A stretch of 64,000 nucleotides of DNA from contig JADKKV010000002.1 in the NCBI GenBank assembly GCA_016720345.1, forward strand, positions 62,001-126,000, in the 5' to 3' direction. The first letter of the stretch is position 1, and each line of letters starts with the position of its first letter. The position numbers were made by a program, and so were the translations under genes. The DNA comes from Thermomonas sp. Its GTDB lineage: Bacteria > Pseudomonadota > Gammaproteobacteria > Xanthomonadales > Xanthomonadaceae. Below, piece after piece: positions 16,973-26,321 of the stretch. The notes under the pieces were generated by a model. It searched no databases and was not told the DNA's origin. It saw only the letters and a program-made list of their open reading frames with translations.

Positions 16973-17058
16973 TGGTACCGGTGAGAGGACTCGAACCTCC
17001 ACGACATCGCTGCCGGCGGATTTTGAGTCCGCTGCGTCTACCATTCCGCCACACCGGC
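16973..17058 (-). tRNA. tRNA-Leu (anticodon CAA, reads UUG)
   Basis: The minus strand gives an 86-nt tRNA with encoded CCA. The acceptor stem GCCGGTG pairs with CACCGGT, with a first G-U pair as in E. coli tRNA-Leu of this group. The anticodon stem GCGGA/TCCGC encloses loop CTCAAAA, so the anticodon is CAA. A long variable arm and the T loop GTTCGAGTC are present. It has its own promoter and terminator. Confidence 0.96.
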
Positions 17059-17069
17059 GCGGGAGGCGA

Positions 17070-17075
17070 AGTATA
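17070..17075 (-). promoter_or_regulatory. -10 element of tRNA-Leu
   Basis: TATACT on the minus strand ends 11 bases before the tRNA 5' end, a normal spacing for a stable-RNA promoter. No good -35 hexamer is visible 16-18 bases upstream. Confidence 0.65.
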
Positions 17076-17127
17076 GCCGAGCGGCGCGCCGATGCGATCC
17101 AGTCGGTGGCCAGCCAGGCCACCTTGA

Positions 17128-17165
17128 CCGGACTTCAGGTCCGGCGGCTGGATGGTCATCCAGCC
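17128..17165 (-). terminator. Tandem hairpins after metX
   Basis: Two adjacent stems lie 31 bases past the metX stop: GGCTGGAT/ATCCAGCC (17146-17165, 4-base loop) and CCGGAC/GTCCGG (17128-17144, 5-base loop). There is no U tract. They probably end or protect the metX transcript and isolate the tRNA promoter. Confidence 0.5.
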
Positions 17166-17195
17166 GATGCGGTTCCTTCTTGCGCGGCATGGTCC

Positions 17196-18308
17196 TCACA
17201 GCGCTTGGAGGAACCTGCGCACCGCCGGGCCGAATCGCTCGATGTCGACCAGGAAGGCATCGTGGCCCTGCGGCGATTCCAGCGCCAGGAACGCCGCGTC
17301 GCAGCCGCCGGCACGCAGGCCTTCGGCGATCTCCTCCTGCTGCTGCAGGGGGAACAGGATGTCGGTGCGCACGCCGATCGAAAGCGCGCGGTCGATCCGG
17401 ATGGATGCAAGCCCGTGCAACACGTCGCCATGGCAATGCTCACCGGCGTCGAACCAGTCCATCGAGCGGCTCAGGTAGAGGTAGCAGTTCGGGTCGAAGC
17501 GGCGCACGAAGCGGCGGGCGTGGCCTTCGAGGTAGCTTTCGACCTCGAATTCCAGGCCGAAGGCATCATCGTCGCGGCGGTCGGACTCCAGGCGCACCCG
17601 GCCGAAGCGGCCGTCCCATTCCAGCGCCGAGCGATAGGTGATCACGCCCAGCTTGCGCGCCATCCGCATGCCGGATTCCGGATAGGTGGCGTCGTCGTAG
17701 TCGCCGTTGTTCCAGTTCGGGTCCAGCCGGATCGCCTCGCGCTGCAGCGAGCGGATCGCGATCGAGAACGGCAGCGCGCGCGCCGCCCCGGAGATGTTGA
17801 CGTGGCTGCGGGCGATGCCCGGATGCCGCTGCAGCAGCGCCAGCGCGGTCATGCCGCCCATCGAGTTGCCGATCACGCACGCCAGGCGCTCGATGCCGAG
17901 CCCGCGCACGACCGCGGCCGCCGCATCGGCGCCGTCTTCCACCGACAGTTCCGGGAAGTCGAGCCGGTACGTCTGCCCGGTGTCGGGATTGGTGGACGCA
18001 GGCCCGGTCGAGCCCTTGCAACTGCCCAGCGAATTCACGCACAGCACGAACCAGCGGTCGGTGTCGATCGGCTTGCCGGGGCCGAGCATGGCCTCCCACC
18101 AACCCGGTTCCGGATCGCCGGCATTCGAGGCTGCATGCGCGTCCGGCGACAGCCCGGTGACGATCAGGATCGCGTTGCTGGCGGTGGCATCGAGCGCGCC
18201 CCAGGTCTCGTAAGCGATGCGCGCGCCGTGCAACGCGCCGCCGCGCTTCATCGGAAACGGCGAGGGCAGGTCGAACCAGCGCGTGCCAGGGGGAATGAAT
18301 TCGGTCAT
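17196..18308 (-). CDS. metX: Homoserine O-acyltransferase, MetX family (probably succinyl-specific)
   Basis: A 370-aa alpha/beta-hydrolase enzyme that activates homoserine for methionine synthesis. The N-terminus MTEFIPPGTRWF and long stretches match, from memory, the Xanthomonas MetX described as a homoserine O-succinyltransferase (MetXS type). The nucleophile Ser lies in GNSMGGM, Asp in GVRTDILFP and His in SPQGHDAFL. The start at 18308 is fixed by the conserved N-terminus; the longer frame is only Arg-rich upstream sequence. No metB, metC or metY partner is adjacent. The gene lies just after a 113-bp palindromic element that would be part of its leader. Confidence 0.95.
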   Translation of the reverse strand: MTEFIPPGTRWFDLPSPFPMKRGGALHGARIAYETWGALDATASNAILIVTGLSPDAHAASNAGDPEPGWWEAMLGPGKPIDTDRWFVLCVNSLGSCKGSTGPASTNPDTGQTYRLDFPELSVEDGADAAAAVVRGLGIERLACVIGNSMGGMTALALLQRHPGIARSHVNISGAARALPFSIAIRSLQREAIRLDPNWNNGDYDDATYPESGMRMARKLGVITYRSALEWDGRFGRVRLESDRRDDDAFGLEFEVESYLEGHARRFVRRFDPNCYLYLSRSMDWFDAGEHCHGDVLHGLASIRIDRALSIGVRTDILFPLQQQEEIAEGLRAGGCDAAFLALESPQGHDAFLVDIERFGPAVRRFLQAL

Positions 18309-18328
18309 GGGTGAAGTGTATCCGGGGC

Positions 18329-18441
18329 GCACCGCTGCCCTGCCATGGGTGTCGCGCCGCTTAGGCTCCGCATCCCGCTCCGATGCGCGGGCGCAGGCCA
18401 TCCATGGCCTGCTCGCGACACCCACGGCAGGGCAGCGGTGC
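18329..18441. repeat. 113-bp palindromic element with 28-bp arms
   Basis: The left arm (18329-18356) and right arm (18414-18441) are reverse complements at 27 of 28 positions; the left begins GCACCGCTGCCCTGCC and the right ends with its complement. The 57-base centre contains smaller stems: GCATC/GATGC and GGCCAT/ATGGCC. It fills nearly the whole gap between the ccmI stop (18442) and the metX start. It could end the ccm transcript, fold in the metX leader, or be a miniature mobile element. No target duplication is obvious. Confidence 0.8.
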
Positions 18442-19446
18442 TTATCGAGGGTTGCCGATCACCAACTCCACCGGCGACGCTGCGGGCAACACGACGCGCA
18501 CCGGCTTCGATTCGATGTCACCGTCCTGGCGGTTGCCTTCGCCACTTTCGGACAGGCGCGCGACCAGTTCGACCTCGCGCTGCTGCGACAGCTTGCCGGC
18601 CGGCATCGGGCTGTCGCCATCATCGAGCGTGGCGGTGAACGGCAACTCGGACACGCGGCGCTTTTCGACCGCGACCGGCATCGGCGGTCCGTCCGTTGCG
18701 CGCGCAATCACGAACACGCTGGTGTCGCCACGCAGGCGCACGCGCTCGGCAAAGCCGGGGGCCAGGGCGACCTTCACCTGCAAGCCGGAGGCAGGCGCGG
18801 CGGGTTCCGCCCCCGGCAGCGGCGGCATGCCGGCGGCGATCCGGGCATTGTCGATCTCCCGGCGAAGGCTGGCGGCGGTCGCGGCGTCCACGCGCGCCAG
18901 CAACGGTTCCCAGGTCGCGGCGGCGGCGGCGTTGTCGCCGGCCTGGCGTTGCGCGATGCCGAGGAACCAGCGTGCACGCTGGTGCTCGGGTTCCACCTGC
19001 AGCGCACCTTGCAGCAGTGCGACCGCCTCGGCATCGAACAGGCGACGGTCGTCTGCCAGCGCGCGCGCCTGCGCCGCCTCGGTGGCGAGATCGGCCGACT
19101 GCGGGGAAAGCTTGACCGCCCGTGCGAACGCGTCGCGCGCCTTCGCGGGGCGGTTGTCGCGCTGGTAGGCCTGGCCCAGTAACTGCCAGCCTTCGGCCTG
19201 GCCTGGATTGCGCTGCAGCTCGGCTTCGAGCTGCGCGATCGCATCGCCCAGGGTTTCCGGTGCCTTCAGGTTCGCCGGATCCAGCGCCGGCGGGGTGCCG
19301 ACCATGCGGTACAGCAGACCGGTCGAGGCCAGCACGACCACCGCGACCCCGACCGCAACGCCACGCGCATCGCGCCACAACGGCCGCAGCAGCACCAGCA
19401 GCACGGCGAGCGCCAGCAGCGCGGAGAGCGCAAGGAAGACGTTCAT
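18442..19446 (-). CDS. ccmI: Cytochrome c maturation protein CcmI (TPR)
   Basis: A 334-aa protein that holds apocytochrome c for heme ligation. It has two N-terminal membrane helices (about 3-22 and 33-52). A TPR region follows (LGQAYQRDNRPAKARDAFARA and later helices, about 75-190), then a periplasmic beta-rich domain from about 225 to the end. It is last in the ccm operon. Its ATG overlaps the ccmH TGA by one base, so the genes are coupled. No terminator other than the large palindrome follows it. Confidence 0.93.
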   Translation of the reverse strand: MNVFLALSALLALAVLLVLLRPLWRDARGVAVGVAVVVLASTGLLYRMVGTPPALDPANLKAPETLGDAIAQLEAELQRNPGQAEGWQLLGQAYQRDNRPAKARDAFARAVKLSPQSADLATEAAQARALADDRRLFDAEAVALLQGALQVEPEHQRARWFLGIAQRQAGDNAAAAATWEPLLARVDAATAASLRREIDNARIAAGMPPLPGAEPAAPASGLQVKVALAPGFAERVRLRGDTSVFVIARATDGPPMPVAVEKRRVSELPFTATLDDGDSPMPAGKLSQQREVELVARLSESGEGNRQDGDIESKPVRVVLPAASPVELVIGNPR

Positions 19447-19883
19447 CACCACTCCTGTCCATCGTCGGCGGGCAGTCCCGGCGGCGTTCGCTTGCGCACG
19501 ATCGCCGTGACCACGCCTGCACCGGCCAGCAGCAGCAGCGCCGGACCCAGCCACAGCAGCCAGGTGCGGCCCGCGACCCGCGGCTGGTACAGCACGAATT
19601 CGCCGTAACGCTGCACCAGGAAGTCCTTGATCTCGCCGTCGCGCTTGCCTTCGCGCATCAGGTCCAGCACTTCGCGGCGCAGTTCCAGCGCGATCAGCGC
19701 GTTGGAATCGGCCAGCGACTGGTTCTGGCACATCACGCAGCGCAGCTCAGAGGCCAGGGCATGGAAGCGGGTTTCTTCGGCGGCATCGCGGAACTGCAGG
19801 GGCGCGGCGTCGGCCTGCTGGTTCGCCTGCGCGGACGCGGGAACGGTGGCGACCCACAGCAGCACGGCCAGCAGCCAGCGCAT
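19446..19883 (-). CDS. ccmH: Cytochrome c maturation protein CcmH (CycL)
   Basis: A 145-aa thioredox protein that reduces the apocytochrome CXXCH cysteines. It has a signal peptide (1-19, ending ASA), the CXXC motif CVMC in LRCVMCQNQS near residue 50, and a C-terminal membrane anchor (LLWLGPALLLLAGAGVV, about 107-123) followed by a short cytoplasmic tail. Its start overlaps the ccmG stop (ATGA). Confidence 0.96.
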   Translation of the reverse strand: MRWLLAVLLWVATVPASAQANQQADAAPLQFRDAAEETRFHALASELRCVMCQNQSLADSNALIALELRREVLDLMREGKRDGEIKDFLVQRYGEFVLYQPRVAGRTWLLWLGPALLLLAGAGVVTAIVRKRTPPGLPADDGQEW

Positions 19884-20428
19884 CAGCGCGCGCCCTCGCT
19901 CTTCTGCAGCGCCGGCATCAGTTCGCCGGCGATGATTTCGTCGGTCAGTGCGCCCACGTGCTTCCAGAGCACCACGCCGTTGCGGTCCACCAGGAAGGTC
20001 TCCGGCGCGCCGTAGATGCCCCAGTCGATCGCGCTGCGGCCCTCGACGTCGGCCAGCACCAGCCAGAACGGATTGCCGTACTGCTCCAGCCAGCGCAGTG
20101 CATCCGCAGGCTCGTCCTTCCAGTTGTAGCCGACCACGCGCAGGCGGCGGGTCTCGGCGAAGCGGGTCAATACCGGGTGCTCGACGCGGCATTCCACGCA
20201 CCAGCTGCCCCACACGTTGAGCAGGAACGGCTGGCCGCGCAGCTGCTCCAGGGTCACCGTGCGCTGCGGTTCGTGCAGTACCGGCAACGCGAACGCCGGC
20301 GCCGGCTTGCCCAGCAGCGGCGAGGGCAGCGCATCGCGGTCCGGCTTGCGGCTCATCCACACCCCGGCCGCGAGCAGCGCGGCCAGCAGCGCAAAAAGGG
20401 CAAGCGGCAACCAGCGCGACATCTTCAT
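19883..20428 (-). CDS. ccmG: Thiol:disulfide interchange protein CcmG/DsbE
   Basis: A 181-aa membrane-anchored periplasmic thioredoxin. A single N-terminal helix (about 5-24) is followed by a thioredoxin fold with WCVEC active site in NVWGSWCVECR. The conserved GAPETFLVD stretch with cis-Pro follows. It keeps CcmH and the apocytochrome reduced. Start 20428 (MKMSRW) is used; Met two codons later (20422) is equally possible. The start overlaps the ccmF stop by four bases. Confidence 0.96.
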   Translation of the reverse strand: MKMSRWLPLALFALLAALLAAGVWMSRKPDRDALPSPLLGKPAPAFALPVLHEPQRTVTLEQLRGQPFLLNVWGSWCVECRVEHPVLTRFAETRRLRVVGYNWKDEPADALRWLEQYGNPFWLVLADVEGRSAIDWGIYGAPETFLVDRNGVVLWKHVGALTDEIIAGELMPALQKSEGAR

Positions 20429-22365
20429 GCAACCTCCCGGCGCGAGGGGCGGAAGCGACGATCGGCGGCGGTGACGAACGCGCCCAGCGCCATCAACAAC
20501 GCGCCGAACCAGATCCAGGCCACGAACGGCTTGGTGTGCACGCGCAGCGCCCATGCCTCGCCGCCAAGCGATTCGCCAAGCGCGACGTAGACGTCACCGA
20601 ACACGCCGGAGGCGATCCCGGATTCGGTCATCACCTGGCCACCGGCCGCGTAGCGACGCTTCTCCGGGTGCAGGGTGGTGACGTCGCGGCCGTCGCGCAG
20701 GACCTGCACCGTGCCGCGATCGGCGGTGTAATTGGGGCCACTGGCCTCGGCGACGCCATCGAAACGGAATGCATGCCGGCCGAGTTCGAGCGTCTGCCCC
20801 GGTTTCACCGCCAGCTCGCGCTGCTGGCTCAGGCCTTCCACCAGCAATGCGCCGACCAGGAAAACGGCGACGCCCAGGTGCGCCAGCACCATCCCGAGCA
20901 TTTCGCGCGTGAGGCGCGTGCCTTGCGACCGTTGCTTGCCGCTGCCAAGCCTGGACCACAGGAAGCGCAGGGTGCCGAGGCCGACCCAAAGCGCGCCGGT
21001 GATGCCGGCGGCGGCCTTCCACTGGCCCTGCGGCGCCAGCAAGAACGCGACCACGCCGGCACCCACCGCCAGCACCGCCCACGGCAGCAGCATGCGCAGT
21101 GGCGAGGCGGGCTCCTCGCGCTGCCAGCGGGTCAGCGGCCCGAGCGGCAGCAACGCGACCAGCGGCGCCATCAGCAGCAGGAACATCAGCGAGAAATAGG
21201 GCGGGCCGACCGAGATCTTGCCCAGCTCCAGCGCATCCGCCAGCAGCGGGTACAGCGTGCCCAGCAGCACCATCGCGCAGGCCGTGGTCAGCAGCAGGTT
21301 GTTGAGCAGCAGCAGGGTTTCGCGCGAACTGGCGGCAAAGGGCTTCGCGTTCGCATCGGCATCGGGTGCACGCAGTGCGTACAGCAGCAGCGAGCCGCCG
21401 ATCACGACGCCGAGGAACACCAGCACGAACAGGCCGCGGGTCGGGTCTGCGGCGAACGCATGCACCGAGGTCAGCACCCCCGAGCGCACCAGGAAGGTGC
21501 CAAGCAGCGACAGCGAGAACGCCGCGATCGCAAGCAGCAGGGTCCAGCCGCCGAAGCTGCCGCGCTTCTCGGTCACCGCCTGCGAATGCAGCAGCGCCGC
21601 GCCGGCCAGCCACGGCATGAAGCTGGCGTTCTCCACCGGATCCCAGAACCACCAGCCGCCCCAGCCCAGTTCGTAGTACGCCCACCACGATCCAATCGCG
21701 ATGCCCAGGGTCAGGAACCCCCACGCGACATTCGTCCACGGCCGCGTCCAGCGCAGCCACTGCGCGTCGACCCGGCCCTCCAGCAACGCCGCGATCGCGA
21801 ACGCGAACGGCACCGCGAAACCCACGTAGCCGAAGTACAGCATCGGCGGATGGATGATCATCCCCGGATCCTGCAGCAGCGGGTTGAGGTCGCGGCCATC
21901 CGCCGCCGCCGGCAGCAGGCGCTCGAACGGATTGCTGGTGAAGATCAGGAAGGCGAGGAAGCCGACCGCGACCACCCCCATCACCCCCAGCACGCGCGCG
22001 ACCACCGGCATCGGCAACGATCTCGAGAATCCGGCGACCGCGGCGGTCCACGCGGCCAGGATCAGCGCCCACAGCAGCAGCGAGCCTTCGTGCGCGCCCC
22101 ACACCGCGGTGTAGCGGTACACCATCGGCAGCAGCGAATTCGAATTCTCCGCGACGTAGCGCAGCGAAAAATCATGGATCACGAAACCGTGGGTGAGGAT
22201 CGCGAACGCCAGCGCGACCAGCGCGAACTGCAGGAACGCGGCGGGCCGCGCGATCGCCATCAGCGGCGCGATCCCGCGCTGCGCGCCCAGCAGCGGCAGC
22301 AGCGCCTGCAGCAGCGCCACCATCAGCGCCAGCACCAGCGCTACCTGGCCGAGTTCGGCCAACAC
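20425..22365 (-). CDS. ccmF: Heme lyase CcmF
   Basis: A 646-aa polytopic membrane protein that, with CcmH and CcmI, attaches heme to apocytochrome c. It carries the heme-handling tryptophan-rich motif GWGGWWFWDPVEN (near 235), conserved histidines around it, and about 15 helices. It begins at a GTG (22365) directly after the ccmE TAG with no gap, so translation is coupled. Length equals the family norm. Confidence 0.97.
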   Translation of the reverse strand: MLAELGQVALVLALMVALLQALLPLLGAQRGIAPLMAIARPAAFLQFALVALAFAILTHGFVIHDFSLRYVAENSNSLLPMVYRYTAVWGAHEGSLLLWALILAAWTAAVAGFSRSLPMPVVARVLGVMGVVAVGFLAFLIFTSNPFERLLPAAADGRDLNPLLQDPGMIIHPPMLYFGYVGFAVPFAFAIAALLEGRVDAQWLRWTRPWTNVAWGFLTLGIAIGSWWAYYELGWGGWWFWDPVENASFMPWLAGAALLHSQAVTEKRGSFGGWTLLLAIAAFSLSLLGTFLVRSGVLTSVHAFAADPTRGLFVLVFLGVVIGGSLLLYALRAPDADANAKPFAASSRETLLLLNNLLLTTACAMVLLGTLYPLLADALELGKISVGPPYFSLMFLLLMAPLVALLPLGPLTRWQREEPASPLRMLLPWAVLAVGAGVVAFLLAPQGQWKAAAGITGALWVGLGTLRFLWSRLGSGKQRSQGTRLTREMLGMVLAHLGVAVFLVGALLVEGLSQQRELAVKPGQTLELGRHAFRFDGVAEASGPNYTADRGTVQVLRDGRDVTTLHPEKRRYAAGGQVMTESGIASGVFGDVYVALGESLGGEAWALRVHTKPFVAWIWFGALLMALGAFVTAADRRFRPSRREVA

Positions 22366-22830
22366 CTAATTGGCGCCCGCGCCGGCTGGCGCCTGCACGT
22401 CGTGCTTCTTGTGCGCGGCGCCCATCTTGTCGGCGACTTCCTTCGGCATGTAGGTCTCGTCGTGCTTGGCCAGGACTTCCTCGGCGACGAACACATCGCC
22501 CTGCATGCGTCCGGTGGCGACCACCGCCTGCTTTTCGCGGAACAGGTCGGGCAGGATCCCGGTGTAGACGACCGGCAGGGTGGCATCGCCGTCGTCCACC
22601 GCGAAGTGCGCTTCCATCGAGCCTTGCGCGCGCTTGAACGAGCCGGCCGCGACCATCCCGCCGAGGCGGAAGCGGGCGTGCTGGCCTGCCTCGCCGCGCA
22701 GCACTTCGCTCGGGGTGTACAGGTAGGCGACATTGCGTTGCAACGCCATCGCGATCAGGGTGGTCGCGATCGCGGCCGCGGCCACCACGGCCAGCACCAG
22801 CCACAGGCGGCGCTTGCGGGTCGGGTTCAT
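22366..22830 (-). CDS. ccmE: Heme chaperone CcmE
   Basis: A 154-aa membrane-anchored periplasmic chaperone that binds heme covalently. N-terminal helix at about 9-30, then an OB-fold domain. The heme-binding H123 and Y127 stand in the motif HDETY (HXXXY). The start at 22830 overlaps the end of ccmD by four bases. The Ala-rich tail is short. Confidence 0.97.
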   Translation of the reverse strand: MNPTRKRRLWLVLAVVAAAAIATTLIAMALQRNVAYLYTPSEVLRGEAGQHARFRLGGMVAAGSFKRAQGSMEAHFAVDDGDATLPVVYTGILPDLFREKQAVVATGRMQGDVFVAEEVLAKHDETYMPKEVADKMGAAHKKHDVQAPAGAGAN

Positions 22831-22991
22831 CGTTGCAGCTCCGTTGGCGGGTTGCGGGTGGCGGTGCGCGATGCGCGCAGGCGCGCGGCGCGCAGGGCGG
22901 CGCGGACCTGCAGCTTCGGCACCACGTAGTCCCACAGCAGGACGATGGCGAACACCGCGTAGGCGGCGATCACGTATTCGCGGTAGCTCAT
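22827..22991 (-). CDS. ccmD: Heme exporter subunit CcmD
   Basis: A 54-aa single-helix protein (helix about 5-23, [20 protein letters not shown]) with a strongly basic C-terminal cytoplasmic tail. CcmD releases holo-CcmE from CcmABC. Position between ccmC and ccmE, with four-base overlaps on both sides, supports the call. Confidence 0.93.
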   Translation of the reverse strand: MSYREYVIAAYAVFAIVLLWDYVVPKLQVRAALRAARLRASRTATRNPPTELQR

Positions 22992-23752
22992 GGCGTGCCC
23001 CCGGACAGCCTGGCCACCCAATCCTTGCCGGCCTCGCGGCGCAGGTTGTCGGCGCGGGCGCGGCTGAGCAGGGAACCGAGGAACCACAGCTTGGTGCCGA
23101 TGATCATCCACGCCAGTGGCGCGAGCATGCTGGCATCCATCGAGGATTCACCGAGCAGGCGGATGGTCTGGCCCTGGTGCAGCGAGTTCCACCACACCAC
23201 CGACCAGCGGATCACCGGCAGCAGGGCGACCCCGACGATGGCCAGGAACCCGGCCGCGCGGGCGGCGTTGCGGCGGTCGTCGATCGCCGCATACAGCCCC
23301 ATCACGCCCAGGTACAGGAACAGCAGGATCAGCTCGGTGGTCAGGCGCGGGTCCCAGTCCCACCAGGTGCCCCACATCGGCTTGCCCCATATCGAACCGG
23401 TGGCGAGGGTGACCAGGGTGAAGGCGGCGCCGGTGGGCGCGCAGGCCATCGCCAGGATCTCGCACAGCTTGATCCGCCAGACCAGCGCGATGGCCGAGTA
23501 GAACGCCATCGCGGCGAAGATCGCCATGCTCATCCACGCCGCCGGGACGTGGATGTAGAGGATGCGGAAGCTGTCGCCCTGCTGGTAGTCGGCCGGGACC
23601 TGGAACAGCGCGCCGTACAGGCCGACGGCCATCGTCGCCAGGCCAAGCAGGTACGCCCATGGCGCCCAGCGCGTGGCGAAGCGATCGAAGTAGGGTGGCG
23701 AACCGAGTTGGTGGAACCAGCGGACCAGCCGGTTCTTGGCGGATAAGTTCAT
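22988..23752 (-). CDS. ccmC: Heme exporter subunit CcmC
   Basis: A 254-aa protein with six membrane helices that presents heme to CcmE. The motif [11 protein letters not shown] (WWD domain, near 120) is intact, with flanking histidines in LYIHVPAAW and WNSLHQGQ. The start at 23752 is chosen over the longer frame since conserved sequence begins with [13 protein letters not shown]. Four bases separate it from the ccmB stop. Confidence 0.96.
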   Translation of the reverse strand: MNLSAKNRLVRWFHQLGSPPYFDRFATRWAPWAYLLGLATMAVGLYGALFQVPADYQQGDSFRILYIHVPAAWMSMAIFAAMAFYSAIALVWRIKLCEILAMACAPTGAAFTLVTLATGSIWGKPMWGTWWDWDPRLTTELILLFLYLGVMGLYAAIDDRRNAARAAGFLAIVGVALLPVIRWSVVWWNSLHQGQTIRLLGESSMDASMLAPLAWMIIGTKLWFLGSLLSRARADNLRREAGKDWVARLSGGTP

Positions 23753-23756
23753 TGGG

Positions 23757-24428
23757 TCAATTATGGGCGATGCGCAGCGCCGCCGCAGCTGCCAATGGCG
23801 CCAGCACCAGCGCAATCACCAGCCCGGCGGCGAGCAGCAACAGGGCCCCCACCGCATCCAGGCCCTGCGCCGAGGCTGCCACCGCGCCCGCGCCGAACAC
23901 CAGCACCGGCACGTACAGCGGCAGCGCCAGCAGGGCGACCAGCACCCCGGCGCGGCGCATGCCCACCGTGAGTGCGGCCACCACCGCGCCGAGCAGGCTC
24001 AGGACCGGCGTGCCCAGCAGCAGGCTGGCCATCAGCACCGGCAGTTGCGCGCGTGGCAGGTGCAGCAGTTCGCCGAGCAGCGGGACGGCCACGATCACCG
24101 GCAACGCGGTGGTCAGCCAGTGCACCAGGGTGCGCACCAGCACCAGCCACCAAAGCGGCACCGGCGCCAGCATCCATTGCTCCAGAGAGCCGTCCTCGGC
24201 GTCGCCGCGGAACAGGCTGTCCAGCGCCAGCAGGCCGGCCAACATCACCGCCAGCCACAACACCGCGGACGCCACCGGCGCCAGCGATTCCGCTTCGCCA
24301 CCCAGCCCAAGCGCGAACAGCACCACCGTCAACAGGGCGAACAGGGCCGGTTGCAGCGCATCGCCGCGGCGCACCCACAGCAACTGCAGGTCGCGCCGGA
24401 GCAGGGCGCGGGCGGCCTGGCGCATCAT
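23757..24428 (-). CDS. ccmB: Heme exporter permease CcmB
   Basis: A 223-aa ABC permease with six helices that works with CcmA. It has the CcmB-type sequence [19 protein letters not shown] in the centre. Start 24428 overlaps the ccmA stop as ATGA; the next codon is also Met. Confidence 0.95.
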   Translation of the reverse strand: MMRQAARALLRRDLQLLWVRRGDALQPALFALLTVVLFALGLGGEAESLAPVASAVLWLAVMLAGLLALDSLFRGDAEDGSLEQWMLAPVPLWWLVLVRTLVHWLTTALPVIVAVPLLGELLHLPRAQLPVLMASLLLGTPVLSLLGAVVAALTVGMRRAGVLVALLALPLYVPVLVFGAGAVAASAQGLDAVGALLLLAAGLVIALVLAPLAAAAALRIAHN

Positions 24429-25069
24429 GCGGCGGCCCCGAGCTGGAGCATCCGCGTCCGCACCGGTGGTGCCGCGTAGGCGCCATGGGTGGTGATCAGG
24501 GCCGCGCCGCCGCTGCGCAGGTGCGCCTGCACCATGCGGTTGACCAGGTTGATGCCATCCAGGTCGAGGTTTGCGTAGGGCTCGTCGAGCAGCCACAACG
24601 GGGCCGGCGACAGCCACAGGCGGGCCAGCCCGAGCCGCTTTTTCTGCCCCGCCGAAAGGGTGCGCGCGGCCGCGTCCTCGTAACCACCCAAGCCGACGAT
24701 GCCCATCGCCGCCTCCGGCGCCTGCGCCTTGCGACGGCCATGCAGGCCGCACAGGAACTCCAGGTTCTGCAGCGCGCCGAGATCGGCCTTCAGCCCGGGC
24801 AGGTGGCCCAGGTAGGCGATGTGGCGCGCGCGCGATTCGGCGCGCGCAGGAAGGCCCTCGATCTCGACCACACCGGCATCGGCGCGCAACAGGCCGGCCA
24901 GCACCCGCAGCAGGGTGGTCTTGCCGGCACCATTGCCGCCCTGCACCAGCAGCGCCTCGTTGGCGTCCACCGAGAAATCCAGCGGACCGAAGACCGGCGT
25001 CTCGTCGCGGGAAAACGCCAGCCCGCGCACGGCGAGCAATGGGCTGGGGGAGACGTCGTGGTCAGGCAT
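24425..25069 (-). CDS. ccmA: Heme exporter ATPase CcmA
   Basis: A 214-aa ABC ATPase whose ATP hydrolysis releases heme-loaded CcmE. Walker [10 protein letters not shown] (about 44-52), signature LSAGQKKR, Walker [13 protein letters not shown] and the H-loop in ITTHG are all intact. It is the first gene of the nine-gene ccm operon. The promoter must lie in the 88-bp gap shared with the divergent aminotransferase gene; no consensus hexamers were confident. Confidence 0.97.
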   Translation of the reverse strand: MPDHDVSPSPLLAVRGLAFSRDETPVFGPLDFSVDANEALLVQGGNGAGKTTLLRVLAGLLRADAGVVEIEGLPARAESRARHIAYLGHLPGLKADLGALQNLEFLCGLHGRRKAQAPEAAMGIVGLGGYEDAAARTLSAGQKKRLGLARLWLSPAPLWLLDEPYANLDLDGINLVNRMVQAHLRSGGAALITTHGAYAAPPVRTRMLQLGAAA

Positions 25070-25157
25070 GCCGGGTCGATTCTACCGGCATGGCCAGTGC
25101 GCGGACCGGGTGGCGCGGATTTCGTAAACTCGCCGGATCGCAACGGACAACGCCTCG

Positions 25158-26321
25158 ATGCCCACATCCCCACCCATGCCCGCCAGCAAGCTGCCGAAGG
25201 TCGGCACCACCATCTTCACCGTGATGTCGCAGCTCGCCGTGGAGCACGGCGCGGTCAACCTGGGCCAGGGCTTCCCCGACTTCCCGGTGCCGGAACGGCT
25301 GGTCGACGCCCTCGGGCGGGCGATGCGCGCCGGCCACAACCAGTATCCGATGATGACCGGGATCCCGGCGCTGCGGCAGGCGATCGCCGCCAAGACCTGG
25401 CGCTGTCATGGCTGGCGGCCCGACCCCGACAGCGAAGTCACCGTCACCAGCGGCGCCACCGAGGCGATCTTCGACGCCATCCACGCGGTGGTGCGCGCCG
25501 GCGAGGAAGTGATCGTGCTCGACCCCTGCTACGACTGCTACGAACCCGCGATCGAACTGGCGGGGGCGAGGGCGGTGCACGTGGCGCTGGACCCGGCGAG
25601 CTTCGCCCCGGACTGGGCCGCGGTGCGCGCCGCGATCACCCCGGCCACCCGGATGCTGATGATCAACAGCCCGCACAACCCCTCGGGGGCGATGCTGGGC
25701 GACGCCGACCTGCGCGAACTGATCGCGATCCTCGACGGCACCGACATCCTCCTGCTCAGCGACGAGGTCTACGAGCACATCGTGTTCGATGGCGCGCGCC
25801 ACGAATCGGTGCTGCGCCATCCGCAACTGCGCGAACGCGCGTTCGTGGTGTCCAGCTTCGGCAAGACCTACCACTGCACCGGCTGGAAGCTCGGCTACTG
25901 CATCGCGCCGCCGGCGCTGACCGCGGAATTCCGCAAGGTCCACCAGTACAACACCTTCTGCAGCTTCAACCCGGCCCAGCACGCCTTCGCCGAGATGATC
26001 GAGCAGGAGCCGGAGCACTACGAGGGGCTCGGCGCCTTCTACCAGGCCAAGCGCGACCGCTTCCGCGAACGACTGCTGGCAACCAGGCTGAAGCCGCTGG
26101 CGGTGCCGGGCGGCTACTTCCAACTGGTCGACTACAGCGCGGTCAGCGACCTCGGCGACGTCGACTTCTGCCGCTGGCTGACCATCGACAAGGGCGTCAC
26201 CGCGATCCCGCTGTCGCCGTTCTACGAAACCCCGCCGGCCGGGCAGCGCCTGGTGCGGCTGTGCTTCGCCAAGAACGAGGCGACCATGGACGCCGCGATC
26301 GAACGCTTGCAGGCGCTATGA
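25158..26321 (+). CDS. PLP-dependent aminotransferase, YbdL-like (methionine/glutamine transaminase type)
   Basis: A 387-aa class I aminotransferase. PLP Lys lies in SSFGKTYHCTGWKLGY. The Tyr-Asp and Asn signatures NSPHNPSG and LLSDEVYEH are present. YbdL-type enzymes transaminate methionine and its keto acid KMTB. The gene overlaps the following omega-amidase gene by the ATGA, the pairing known for glutamine-transaminase/omega-amidase salvage of KMTB. Start 25158 versus Met-7 (25176, MPASKLP) is open; homology begins near the second. Confidence 0.93.
   Translation: MPTSPPMPASKLPKVGTTIFTVMSQLAVEHGAVNLGQGFPDFPVPERLVDALGRAMRAGHNQYPMMTGIPALRQAIAAKTWRCHGWRPDPDSEVTVTSGATEAIFDAIHAVVRAGEEVIVLDPCYDCYEPAIELAGARAVHVALDPASFAPDWAAVRAAITPATRMLMINSPHNPSGAMLGDADLRELIAILDGTDILLLSDEVYEHIVFDGARHESVLRHPQLRERAFVVSSFGKTYHCTGWKLGYCIAPPALTAEFRKVHQYNTFCSFNPAQHAFAEMIEQEPEHYEGLGAFYQAKRDRFRERLLATRLKPLAVPGGYFQLVDYSAVSDLGDVDFCRWLTIDKGVTAIPLSPFYETPPAGQRLVRLCFAKNEATMDAAIERLQAL

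Noticed and set aside
18309-18441. SAM riboswitch in the metX leader
   Set aside because: I looked for the SAM-I, SAM-II and SAM/SAH core motifs and saw none; the leader is taken up by the long palindrome, which has a different form.
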